Of a DNA stretch of 64,000 nucleotides, positions 1 through 11,456 are shown one piece after another. This DNA is from Gautieria morchelliformis. Lineage: Eukaryota > Basidiomycota > Agaricomycetes > Gomphales > Gomphaceae. The notes under the pieces are model-generated. The model was not told the origin of the DNA. It did no database searches and saw only the letters and a program-made list of their open reading frames with translations. Where the stretch lies: the NCBI GenBank assembly GCA_015179125.1, contig WHVA01000022.1:248001-312000 (forward strand), in the 5' to 3' direction. Numbering within the stretch: the stretch's first letter is position 1; each line of letters starts with the position of its first letter. The translations under genes were made by a program, and so were the position numbers.

Positions 1-17
1 GCATACCCTGCCATTAG

Positions 18-137
18 CACATTGATTTCGCGCTCACCTCCCCTCTGGGTGGAGCCCGCGCCGGTCGGGTAAAGCGCAAGCGTGCTGCTGCTGCTGCCAG
101 CAAAGAGGCTGGTGGCGACGAGGAGGAAGAAGAGTAA
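18..137 (+). CDS. RPS9: 40S ribosomal protein uS4 (RPS9), last exon
   Basis: Only the C-terminal exon lies in the window. After an intron acceptor AG at 16-17 the frame reads HIDFALTSPLGGARAGRVK, the conserved end of eukaryotic RPS9/uS4, followed by an Ala-rich basic stretch and an acidic tail that stops with TAA at 135-137. RPS9 is a core small-subunit protein that binds 18S rRNA and takes part in decoding fidelity. The rest of the gene lies upstream of the window. The identification rests on the HIDFALTSP...GRVKRKR signature and the acidic tail, both usual in fungal RPS9. Confidence 0.88.
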   Translation, partial: HIDFALTSPLGGARAGRVKRKRAAAAASKEAGGDEEEEE

Positions 138-1384
138 ATTACTTGGGTCGATACGGGGGGGTTCACGTCATTTTACCATGTCATATTGTATGACCCAAAT
201 GCGCTCATTTACATATATGATATGCTTTCTCCTCTACTTAGGCGTGACTCCAGGCTAATTCATTTACTAAAACGTGATTCCCGGAAATATACGACAGGTT
301 GATCTGCACCGATTCGACCCCAATTGTAGGGTTGTGCATCTGTATTATCGAGCATTGAGTACACGTTCGCCCAGAACCATTGTGTCATGGAACGACCTAA
401 AAGGCCCGAAACCCAGCCTAGCAATAGGCTAGAGAATACTGTAGGCAGTGTGTCTGGGATTATTGAGGACGTGGGGCGAACGATATTGTTGCTGTATTAG
501 CCTGTATACAGTAATATTATGCTTAGGCGGCGGAGAAATATTTCTGTGTCGGGCGCGATACGTCGTAGAGGGAGACGTCTCGAGAAGAACTTACAGTACT
601 GTCACGTTATTTTTTACATAAGCTTCCGGTATTCCAGTTAGAGTTACTGCCCGCTCCGCCTCTTCCCACATCATCCGGCCTGATGGTAGTTGTCAGTTGT
701 ACCGCGTTAGCGCTCAACGCAAGCCCTGACGCGACAGGAATGGATATAAGAGTTTCTTAAAGCGCCTTATAGGACAACTGCAAGGGTAACGTTACACTGG
801 TGTGGCCAGGTCACTGCGGCAACTTGTTCCATGGCATACCACCCCTGATGCATGTCGCTTCGGCTGGAGCCTCCCTTCACCCGGCACTGATCAGACTACT
901 TATTAGGCCGAGCCGGACAGATGCAGCGGTGGCACAGAGTCTCGATGTGCTCACTGGGCCGAAGGCCCGAGTTGCGGTGGCTTCTCGATCTGCTATCGTC
1001 ATAGTGCAACCCAACAGCGGTGTGAAATTTTAAGTATTCTTACTGTAAATCTACGTTCCAGGCTGATTTAATTATTGAGAGATCAATATTTGTTGATAGA
1101 TCTTGTCAACATCGCGAAGTGGCGCTAGGTGGCTGCTTTCCTGAGCTATCAAATCGAGTCAGACGGCAGCGCCCTACCATCAACTAGCACATAGCTTCTT
1201 CTAGCTGTGAAATATGGACGTCTCCTGACTGTGACGGTAGCAGTGTTGATGGCACCTGGCTGTTTCGGCACATAGCCGTCTTTGCTGCTAATCCTAACCT
1301 CGTTTATAGACCACTCTGCCACCTTCAAATGACTGTCTTTGTCCCCCTGTTGCTTCTTTGTCTTCACACCTCCCATTCATTCTT
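138..1384. other. intergenic, no gene seen
   Basis: The stretch holds the RPS9 3' region and the upstream region of the terpene synthase. Open frames here are short (77 codons or fewer), overlap on both strands and show no recognisable motif. I see no RNA gene. Confidence 0.6.
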
Positions 1385-2651
1385 ATGGCGCCGCGAACCT
1401 CAACCGCCCTTTGTCTCCCTGACTTCCTCGCATCCTGGCCGTATGGTCGTCGTGTTAATCCGCACTATGTCAAAGTCTCGAAGGCTGCCTCCGCATGGAT
1501 TTCGAGTTACGGGCTATTGACACCTAAGCTGCAGCGCATATTCGAGCTGGGTAACTCTGGTGAGTGCTCATTTCCATGCAGGCATGGTAAACCTTACCAT
1601 CTCGATTACAGGCCTTTTGGCAGCACTCGCTTATCCCGAAGCGAGCAAGGGTAAGCGGTCGGAACTCATACGCGGCCTCGGTCGCTAAATTGACATTTTT
1701 TTGTCTTTCCCGCACAGCGCACCTCCGTGTCGTCTGTGATGCCCTCAACATTGTGCTTCTTTTCGACGACTACTCTGATACACAAAGTCCACAAATCGTT
1801 CGCGAAATCTCTGACAACATCCTGGACTCCCTCTACGACCCATATTCTCCTCTGAATCCGCGCCTGGAAGATCTAGGACGATTTGGAGAGATAACGCGAA
1901 GGTCTGTTTGACTTTCCGCGTTGTTTTCAGTGACGTATACTAATCATTCCATGTCTTCCACCTTCCCTTCTGCAGCTTCTGGTCCCGTGCGCTCCAGACG
2001 CTCTCCCCCTCCAGTGCACGCCGCTTTACGTCGGCCTTCTCCGAGTACAGCGATTCCATCGTGCAACAGGCGCACGATCGCTTGCACGAACACATACGGG
2101 ACATAGATAGCTATCTGGCACTTCGGCGATACACGATTGGAGCGAAGCTTGCGTTCGCACTACTTGATGGCGAAGATGACGCCATGAATGAGCCCAAAAT
2201 TGTGGAATTAGAGAATGCTGCGATCGATATTATCAGCTTAAGCAATGTGGGTGCCGTTGACAGTGTTACTTGTGAAGGGGGGTGACTGATACTTCACGTA
2301 CAGGACGCCTATTCATTCGACATTGAACAGTCTCGAGATGATGACGCGCATAACATGTTGACGTGCATCATGCGCTCTGAGAATGTGTCTCTGCAGGAGG
2401 CAATGTCGCTGCTTCAAGCGCACATCTCAACGCTAGCGGCGCAATTTCTGGCCATCAGGGCGCAGGTTTGGGAGGCATCACACTCGGACCCAGTTGATGC
2501 ATCACTATTGGCGTACATAGATGGCATCGGTAACTGGGTTCGGGCTAACGACGCGTGGAGCTTCGAAAGCCAGCGTTATTTCGGCGACAAGGGACTTGAG
2601 ATTCAAGAGAGGAGGGTAATTGAGTTGCGGCCGAAGCGTGCATCGTCATGA
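1385..2651 (+). CDS. sesquiterpene synthase (class I terpene cyclase), 338 aa
   Basis: Five exons: 1385-1559, 1612-1650, 1718-1901, 1976-2246 and 2304-2651; all phases join. Family members ionise farnesyl diphosphate and cyclise it with Mg2+ in the cytosol. The aspartate-rich metal motif DDYSD is at about residues 88-92, the NSE metal triad (N223 D224 xx S227 xxx E231) spans the exon 4/5 junction, and the C-terminal Arg-Tyr pair is at about 314-315. An N-terminal WPYGRRVNPHY motif is typical of basidiomycete enzymes, and the length fits the family (about 330-350 aa). Exon 1 starts at the first ATG before the conserved LPDFLASWPYG block. All metal-binding residues are present, so an active enzyme is expected. 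The product cannot be told from sequence. Neighbouring methyltransferase and P450 genes suggest further tailoring of the terpene. Confidence 0.9.
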
Positions 2652-5581
2652 CAGTGATAATTTTATTTTGACTCATTTAATTACTGTATCCTAATATATA
2701 ATATAGTTTTGATCGAGTTGTCAATAACTTGTCGTACTTATTGTTGTCCCGGACATCTTAACCGATAAAGCTTCTTGAGGCTATGGTGTGAGCAGCACTG
2801 TGAGTTTACGAGATGAAGTTTACAATGATCATATATATATAGTTTGCAATGCCGCGTACTCTGATAGCTCAGTGGTATTTAAGGACCTCCAGGTAAAGCT
2901 ATGCAGTCGCCGGTCGCAGGGGTAAATAATACAATAATTGTACACTGAGCCGCATACATCTAGCCTGAAACGAAAAGGCAAATTTGGCAGGTAAGTAGGT
3001 AGGTAGGTATATACCCTTTATTTGCATGGGCTTAGAAATCCGTAAATATCATTGAAAAATGAGTAGCCTATCGCTTGCTCTGCGACGCTATGAAGTGCCA
3101 TACTGAGAGCGCTATGTGATGCCGATAGACTACCCCTTTCCCTGATGAAAGCCTAAAGTTACCCAGTACTAAGTACATCACAGCACATTGCCTTGCCTTT
3201 TTATTTACAGCACAGAGAAAGCGAAGTGCACTTAGCACAATACATAATAATAATAAGATGTTTCGTGTGCAAATCAGGTTCCAAGTTGGAGGCCGCCAAA
3301 GCAACAGTGACATCAGGTACTAGTATAGCTGACCTAATTTTAGTACCAAAATGACCATCACTGTATTCAACGGTCACGTCGTTCCAAATACAAAGATCAT
3401 TACACCGGCTCACTGGCACAGCTGTAAATTGGTGGCTATGCCTGCGGATGACCCTGATAGACGAAAGGATGGGACCATTACATAAATTCTCGACATCTCC
3501 GGAAATTGCTGGAGATTTTTCAAGGCGTTACGGTCAGTGTATTCACAAAATTCAATAGAGGACTTTGACATCTAGGTCACCATCTGCCACCATGACCCAT
3601 GACTCCGAGGAGTACCTTGGCTTGTGCCAGACATGACAATATGCTAAACATACTGTGCAATTCTTGGGATGGATCTACCATCAACAGCCATCAAGTGTCA
3701 CTCACTGTCACCGTTTGGCTTGTTTATTGGATGCATGGCTTACAGCCTTAGCAGGAACACTCCCTACGGTGGCCGCTTTGAGAGTCGGTGCGATCAGCGG
3801 CTATTCGAATGACCGGCAGCAATTAATCCCTGCCCAGACTCGGGCTGTCTGCTTGTTGAAAGATCATCATGCATCATGAACTGGACGCTGTCCCACCAGT
3901 TCAGTGGGACAGTGTCTTTCTCAAGAAGTGGAGTAAGACACATAAGCAGTCAGGTGTTCATGAACTCAGGAGGGGTGGCTAATTCGATTAGCCTTTGGCT
4001 TGGTCGATGATGGGAACAATACTTCGAGTTTTCAGATGCACTGGCAAAATCTACGGGTCCGTGTCTGACGGAGCGATCGGTCAAGACCACAGAAAAATTC
4101 CCGAGGAGCCGACAGGGAGCGCGATTGAAAATCAAACATACTGTAAGTACTTGAGGGATCACTTGAACCTTGACGACGGGCTATTCCGAAGTACGAGTTG
4201 TCTGCAGCCTCTCCACTTGCCTCTCTGATCTCTACTCGGCTGCTTATTCCTTTTGTCGAGTATAGTGAGGGCAAGTCAATTAAATATAAATCGAGCAACG
4301 TCAAACAGGCCGTAAGGAATAGAAATATACGAACCATGAACCAGCCAACAAGCAATTTGATGATGTTTCAATATGGATCGTGGTTCTGGCTGGGCTAGAA
4401 CCATGGATCTAATGAACTTGTCGTTTGACGGACCTGGTCTCAATTATTTCCTGGATGGCGGTCTGAGCTTCTTCAAATCGTCCCTCAGGCCTCATGCAGG
4501 TTAGGAACGTCTAGCCACATCATGATCGAGACCTATGGGTATTCTCGGACAGGAACACGCATATCTTATTGGGAGACTATACCGGAAAGAACTTACGGCG
4601 CGTGAAGATATCCTGAATGCCGAGGAAGCTCCTGGGAATCTCCGTCGAGGGAAGACAACAATACCTTAGATTGCCGCACCGTAAGCATACTGTTGACCAT
4701 CAGTTTCATACTGGTTCGCGTTCGCATCCCTTCCAGCACGGCTGATGGGCAACTTGAAGCCGAATAACCGTTGACCAAATGCGCAGCTGCTAACAGGAGC
4801 GGTTATAGATGCATCATGCGACTGTTACAGTCTGCCGTTGAGGCGAGACGACGAGCTTCATTCGATTGCTCATTATGTGGGCGTTACAGTTGGAAAGTGG
4901 CGAACCATGAACATCCGGCACCCATCCGATTCGGTGCAACGTCAATACCTGTTATCCAGGCATGTTACCACGCTACTACGGCCTATCTGGAGGGTCTGTA
5001 GTTCACACATTTGATCCGGGTGCGTGCAAGGGGCCTATGAGGAAGCACGGTGCGTGGTAATACCTTAAATTGCGCCCGAACCTCAGCCACGTCGGCGCCG
5101 CAGAAGGCTCACCAGCTCACCAGCGGACTCGGAGTCCCTGTCAGTTCGGGTTTACTCCTCTCATGGGTAAAGTAAAGTTCATCACCTGTGCTCCGTGAAA
5201 TGCTCGTGGATATTACTGAGCTGATGCTAGATCAATGATAAGGATGGAAGCAGTAATCAAATCTTAAATCTCAACATGAAAATAATCGAATCACACTTGC
5301 GTAAGTGGTGCATCCAATTCACTATCCAGTAGCTACTTTGTTCCGTTGGGTAACACTTTGATGGGAAACATTGTAAAGCTGTGCGGAAATCTTCTCTGGT
5401 TGCTTGAACTGGGCTTCCTCTTCCTGTGATGAGTTGGAATCGCGCTACTGCGGGGCGTGGCAATTTGTAATTAGTATTCGGCTGCTATAGTTCTAGCTTA
5501 ACATGCAAATATTGCGACAACCGATTCAAGATGGCAATGTCCAGCCCAAGTAGCTTGCTAGCTCAGCGTAGTATCCACGCA
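2652..5581. other. gene-poor stretch with possible decayed minus-strand gene at 4390-4780
   Basis: No complete gene is resolved. A (GTAG)n microsatellite lies at about 2990-3010. On the minus strand, short protein-like segments occur near 4710-4780 (ends NANQYETDGQ), 4600-4660 (STEIPRSFLGIQDIFTR, ending at a GTAAG donor) and 4400-4480 (FEEAQTAIQEIIETRSVKRQ then stop). They could be exons of one unrecognised gene, possibly a relic in the terpenoid locus, but I could not join them into one frame. Confidence 0.3.
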
Positions 5582-7039
5582 TCAGGGTAACGAGTGGTGT
5601 TGGTGGTATTTTGACTCCGATGCTGTGGTGTAACCCGTCCCAGAAGTCCCTGTCTCGTCCTCTCTCTGAAATTCGAGTTCGGGGTCTTCGTCGATCGTTT
5701 GCACGCTGTCAACACCCGCGGAGCGGAGGTTCAAGATAAGTCGTGGTCCCTAACATTCCAGGTCAGGACTAGAGCACTGGGAATCAATAAATACTTACGC
5801 AGAATCCCAGCACCGAGAAGACCCAACTTTGAGTAAGTCGCTGTTATGAGTCTCTGACAGATGGTACAGGCAAAATATCGCTCACGTCAAGGCAACGTCT
5901 CCTTTGACCGGGGTCAACTCATATGACAATGCGCTCCATAAAAGAAACGCTACATAGGCCAGTGACCCGGTATATCAGGGATATGTCCACTGTACAGGAC
6001 CCAAACCAGTGCGTACCAAAAATCAAACTAAATGCCCAAGCTCCGTCGCGGACAAATACAATGAGGACGTGCGGGCTACCGATTTCGGCATGCCGTTTGG
6101 TTTGAATGAATTGATATACAACAAGCAAGAATAGGATAGATTCAAATATCAAGCCAGGCACCCTTCAACAAGAGAATGATTTAGATGCTGATAGCCTTCT
6201 GATTCATGCAAAAACATACCAATAGTTGGAGAATATTGAGGGTACTGATACGATCAGACACGCGCCAGCATGAAGATGAGGGGGTAATGGGTTCGGCACA
6301 ATTACAATGTTTGGCATAGTGATCCCAAGTATCGTGATCCGGGCGGCACTTTCACAAGCAAAAAGCGCGAGAAGCGTAACAAGTAACAGTCGGTTTCTCC
6401 CATAAAATGCGAAGACTGTAAGCCCAGAAGATGAGAAACAGCATTGGGAGAAACTAGAATATTAACCTCGCATCATCAGTACTACCTCCACGCAAAAGAA
6501 CAGGATGTAGCCCGATGCCGCCTCAAAACGCAGCCAAGCTATACACTGGGATGTACTAGGTCGAATCAGACCGAATACATTTGTGTAAAACACTAATTCG
6601 ACGCTGGATTATGTTAATAAGCACATAACAGGCAGAATTTAAACACGGCCATACATCCTGATACTGAAAGCCATGTAGCGCATGACTACGAACAAGGTGT
6701 TAACCGTGCCCCACTTCTTCGCCCTATCATATGGAATCGATAGCAGCTGGCGCTGAGTACAATATACACAGACAAGACATGTCATTTTCAGTACCTCCAT
6801 ATCAAATCAACCTAGTACGGCAGTTCAGAACAGTCTGGCAAGGATACAGAAGAATGATGATTGCCTCCTCGTTGAACGTGATACAGTGCTCCCAAAAGAT
6901 GAACATCGACGCTGCCACTGCAGAGTGCAATGGTGAGCATTGAACGGCGCTGTCAACGAGTACAAGCCTCACACGTATTGTAGATGATTGCATCTTCGGC
7001 GGTGATCAACGCGGGAATATCAGCCGCTGCCAGAGCCAT
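5582..7039 (-). CDS. DUF6533 family integral membrane protein, 298 aa
   Basis: Ten exons on the minus strand: 6973-7039, 6865-6917, 6795-6811 (17 nt), 6655-6723, 6467-6555, 6220-6415, 6017-6162, 5886-5949, 5799-5826 and 5582-5749. The summed length is 897 nt with all phases consistent. The protein shows the DUF6533 order seen only in mushroom-forming fungi: N-terminal AASMFIFWEHCITFNEE, then a helix ending near RYMAF, then FAFYGRNRLLLVTLLALF, then PGLIFESILFLLVVYQF, then VFVRDGAWAFSLIF, and a last helix before GPRLILNLRS, followed by a polar acidic tail. About six to seven membrane helices are expected. The function of the family is unknown. The second intron needs a GC donor (GAG|GCAATC). 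It lies between the terpene synthase and the methyltransferase, but the family is common elsewhere, so its membership in the cluster is uncertain. Confidence 0.8.
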
Positions 7040-7481
7040 CTTGATCCAGAGTACGGACAGGCAAGAGCTTCCGCCTAGGCCAAATAGGTGACTTGAGCGA
7101 GGCAAACCGCTCCCCCTGTGAGGGGAAGAACTAAGGAGTGAACAGAAAGACGCTTGCGTGGCAAGCGTGGTTCATCGCGCGCCAGTAAGAAGAGGTCGCC
7201 CCATGCAACTTGCGGTCGGCCGTGGGGTAAGACGCCCAACTGCCTTGCCGGTTCCACCCTCGCAGGTGTTAGAATAGCGGTTATTGGAAATTGAAAGTCC
7301 GCATGACATGGAAGCATGTGCACGTCATTTCAATCTCCGGGAAGCCCGCGTGTAAACTTACCTCGCAGTGTTTTTTCTGGTATACTTATGCTCCCACCAT
7401 GTCTCGAATTCAACTTACAATTGTTTACTAAACCACCCAGAACAAAAACCAAGAGTTAGGGAGAAAGAACCGAGGCGCCTG

Positions 7482-8600
7482 TTACAAACGTTCCACACTC
7501 CACTTGAGCAACCATACCTTCGGCGTTTCTTCGGCAGACCCTGCGTATGCATTCGCCATCTTCTGGAAACCTCTCACTACTTCCGCCTCAACCTTTACTG
7601 CGGCAGGAGCGAAACACTTCCGCCACATCGCCTTCCAAGTCGCAGCAGAGTGACAGAACATGCTACCTGTAGGGGTGGTATGAATCCCTGCCTCGGGGGC
7701 GCCTACATTAAGGCCGAATATAATTGATCCTGGCTCATGAGAGAGCAGCAGCGCCAAACGCCCAGCGATGTCTCGGCATCGCTGTTCACTGAATAGGTGG
7801 AAGAAATGCGCGGCATACATCACGGAAACTTGACCTTTGAGAGATACCAAGGAGCTCAACGAGGCCAGCGCTGGGCGCTCTACTGTGGGGGCTTCCTGGA
7901 TTCCGTCAGTGAGCTGAAGTATTTCACCAGCTATGAACGCCACAGGATAGGTCTTCGGAGAAGATTTGAATAACCCATGACCCACATTCCAAAGACCTCG
8001 CAAAGACTGAATTCAGGTAGCTGCAGGTCAAGAATCAGAGCTCACCTTCATTCAAGTCATTGGCGACAACATTTTCAATGGGATATCCATCGGCGATCAG
8101 TTTGCGTGTATCAGTCCCAACTGATTTTGAGTCCCTAAATCAGTAGGGGAATAGTAAATAATCCGGGCCAGTGCTCACGTCCTGCTCCCACATCCAGAAG
8201 TATTGCGCCGGTCCGATTTTTGCCGAGCATCAAAGCCTGTTCATACGCGGGGCAGCGTACAGCGTTCAATCTATAGCCAGACCTTGAGAAAGAGAAAACC
8301 CAAGCCGTAGATGGAACTACCTCAAGAAGGAGAATAGGCGAATAAATGGGTAAGGAACGATCTACAGATGTGAAGGAAAATCAACGATTGATAAGTCTGA
8401 TACATAAAAGCTACGCTCACGGAGTAAGCCAGACTCTGTATATCCAGGACATGTTGTTTCAGTTCTTCGTCGTCCTGAATGCCAGTATGCGCCTTGAAGA
8501 ATTCTTTTTCAGTGTCCAGTATCCAATAAAGATCTGGATTGAGTGGCAGGACGTTCCAATCAACCTTGTTCTTGCTGGACGTCAAGTCGAACGAGGTCAT
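7482..8600 (-). CDS. class I SAM-dependent methyltransferase, 300 aa
   Basis: Five exons on the minus strand: 8421-8600, 8321-8361, 8179-8270, 8046-8120 and 7482-7996; all phases join. The S-adenosylmethionine site, motif I, reads ILLDVGAGLGTDTRK (about residues 97-111) and is followed by the acidic loop VVANDLNE. The conserved block LWNVGHGLFKSSP, the loop EPGSIIFG and the C-terminal WLLKWSVERL match the fungal family often found next to terpene synthase and P450 genes. Length agrees with the family (about 280-300 aa). It probably methylates a hydroxyl or carboxyl group of a secondary metabolite; the substrate is unknown. It is divergently placed to the P450 gene. No broken motif was seen. 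Confidence 0.85.
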
Positions 8601-9457
8601 TGTGGTCCGCTGTCAGGGCCTGAGTGAGGCGCCTTGATGAAATCGCCTCACTAACGCGGCCCATGATGCCGCTTGGGATCCAGAAAAAAAGACTCCTTGA
8701 TAACAATAGGCTTTTGAGCTCACGGTACCTTATGTAAGTACCTGTATCGGCTGACCAACCACGATTACATAATACGTCGCAGCATGACGTCCGACGCGTG
8801 AGATGGGAACAACTCGATGGGATCAACGCTCGCGAGGCAGTCCACTGACACCTGAGAGCTGTTGGCGCAACCGCCTTATACCCGTTCGTAAGTGGATCTA
8901 ACAGTCACTGCTCCCAATGATCTGTGGCTCGGAACCGAACATGTCAACGAGACGAAGGGTCTCGACTGTCCTTCTGTAAGTACCGCACTCTCTCAAAGCC
9001 TAATCAGCTAACGTAGGGTCTCCTTCTCTAAGTTTCCTCCCTGCCAGTGAAACCCCCTATCTTTGGCCACATATTCTGTTCCACCACTGCTGGGCTTGCC
9101 GGGGGCCAAACCGCATTTGAGCCACTGATTACATGATATCTAAGTATTTTCAATCAATAATAACTGTATAACAGTATATTTTAAATAATATTCATTCATC
9201 AACACTTCATTGATCGAGTCAGGGTTGCAGTCCAGGTGCCGTTGCTGTGTTGCGCCAGGTATCTTATTTTAACTCCCTGACTTCTGTCTCACAGCCGCCA
9301 CCTATCAGAGGTGTCTTCGACCATCAGGATAATCGATATCCTCGATTCTATGAAGTGACTAGTCTGTCTCACCGCCTTTCCGATGGGGGCGTATAAATGA
9401 CTTTGACCCATCGAGTCACTATCTCACCACTTTCCCCCTCTCTTGTCTCTTGCGCTC
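8601..9457. promoter_or_regulatory. shared divergent promoter region of methyltransferase and P450
   Basis: The 857 bp separate the start codons of two divergent genes. A TATAAA box at 9392-9397 lies 61 bp upstream of the P450 ATG and is followed by a pyrimidine-rich stretch, a common fungal core promoter layout. A minus-strand frame over 8560-8826 has no motif and is treated as chance. Joint control of the two genes is an inference from the layout. Confidence 0.5.
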
Positions 9458-11456
9458 ATGGGCCCCAACTCCTCCTTCGCTATTAAGCACACTACTGAGG
9501 AGGCTGGGCAGCCTCTCAATGTCAATTCATCTACGTTAATCCTTATGGTTGTGATTTTTCTCGTCGCATGTGCTCCCAACCGCTATCTTGGGACAAGTTA
9601 CCGCCCCGATCTTCCTGGGCCTCGGGGATGGCCTCTTATTGGAAACACTATCGATGTCTTCTTTAATCGCAAACGCATGCTCATGCGTTTGCATGAGCTT
9701 GGTTCTCGTTACGGGGAGCTTTTCTCCCTTACCTTGCCCATATGGGGCAGAAGTATCGTTATAAATCATCCCGCATGGCTTGAACATGTCCGGAAAGGTG
9801 GGTTGCATCAATTCTGGGGGTGTGCGTTACTTATTTTCTCACACTGTATCAGCGGACACAACAAGGTATGGAAAGGGACCCGCCACCCTCGCAGTCTTTG
9901 CCCAGTTTCCTGGTAAGCGCAGTGCCTTTGGCTCAGAAGGTTCGGACTGGCGTTGGGTTCGTAAGGTTGTCCAGTGAGTCCTCTGTCGCATTTTCGAGCA
10001 ATGATCTTACAAACGCCAGGCCTATATTCACGGTTGCTTCGTTCAACACCCATGTATCACAAGCAATGAACACAGTACGTAGTGACGACCATACGGGCGA
10101 ATTTTGTCTTACTACGGCCATATTTTTCAGATACTACCTTGCGTCAGCAACCTTCTGGTATCCGCCAGTAATCAGAATGCTCAGGTTGACTGGAACAGTA
10201 TGTCGTGTCTCATGAGCATTGATGTCGTCTTGCTCAATGGGAATACAGATTTGTCAGGACGCATCGCTCTACAGATATTCTGCCAGATGGCATTTGGCAT
10301 GGAAACCGACGTACTCGGAAGCGATCTGTCATCCCTGTCCGAGAGGCATGCGCTGATGGATGATACCTTTGAATTGAACAATATTTCGTCTGGGAGGTTA
10401 TACAACCCAGTCTGGCAGTTCACGGACAAGGCAAATATTTTTATCGCTTTCTGTGGGGAAATTGACATGACTTTTGATACAGCTCGATGGAACGCAACGT
10501 CGCTTCAAGAAAGCGCAGGACGCGTACTTAGGCGCAATCACCACTCTGGTGGAGAAGCGCACGCACGAGCTTGAGACCGGGGCAGCAGCCAAAGGCGACG
10601 ATTTTCTTTCGACCTTGCTCTCAGAATCTGCAGACAAGGATCCGCTTTTCATTCGTGATACCCTCATCACTCTTCTCTTCGCGAGCCGCGACAACACTCA
10701 GAATAGTTTCACGTGGGCCATCTACGAGTTATCTAAGCACCCAGAATGGATAGATAGGATGCGCGCCGAAGCTATAGCTTTAGCTCCTCGGAATGGTGAC
10801 GTTGTTTCATATGCCAACATCAACGTAAATATTTCTTTCCTCCTCAAAATTATTTTCTTATTGTCAATTGCCAGGCGTACTCCATTCACATGGCCGTCTT
10901 TTATGAGACCTTGCGTCTCTGGCCTGGTGTCCCTAAGAACGCTCGACTAGCACTTGAAGATGATGTTCTTCCCGCTATTTCGGAGTATGGACTCCCAGCT
11001 GTCAAGATTCAACGCGGTGACTATGTACTGTGGTCAGACTGGTCAGTGGGGCGTAATACCAAAGTGAGCCCCAGCCATTGACAGCGAAGTACGCCCCACT
11101 TACCATACGCATATTATCAGGTCTGGGGCCCAGACGCGGCCGTCTTCAATCCCGCACGATTCCTCAACGAGGAAGGAAGGTTTGTGAAGCCGTCGGCTCC
11201 CAAATTTCATTCTTTCGGTTTCGGTCCACGGTACTGGTAAGACAACGAGTCGCCATCCTTGCATTCGCTAACATGAGCCAATTCTGATAGCCCTGGAGCA
11301 CAGCTCGCAGCGTATGAATTCGTCGGCTTATTTTCCTCTATCCTACCCCGCTTCGATATCTCGACTGTCGAGAAGACGGAGCGCAACGTGGTCGACGGGT
11401 TCACTATTGGCATGGATGGCCCACTTATGGTCAACGTCAAAGCCTTCGACTCGTGA
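9458..11456 (+). CDS. cytochrome P450 monooxygenase, 525 aa
   Basis: Nine exons: 9458-9797, 9853-9973, 10020-10074, 10131-10197, 10249-10430, 10483-10824, 10875-11063, 11121-11236 and 11291-11456; total 1578 nt in frame. An N-terminal membrane anchor (about 29-45) is followed by the hinge PGPRGWPLIGN. The I-helix oxygen motif is FASRDNTQN (about 321-329), the K-helix ExxR is ETLR (380-383), and the heme loop FGFGPRYCPG holds the ligand Cys at about 471, its codon split by the last intron. The protein should sit in the ER membrane and take electrons from P450 reductase. The RDNTQN I-helix form recalls fungal families related to CYP52/CYP63, but I do not assign a family number. The intron at 10431 uses a GC donor (AAG|GCAAAT). 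It is the likely oxidase for the nearby terpene product. Confidence 0.88.

Noticed and set aside
2862-2935. tRNA-like A box (TAGCTCAGTGG)
   Set aside because: No matching B box with a T-arm stem and no acceptor stem; probably chance.
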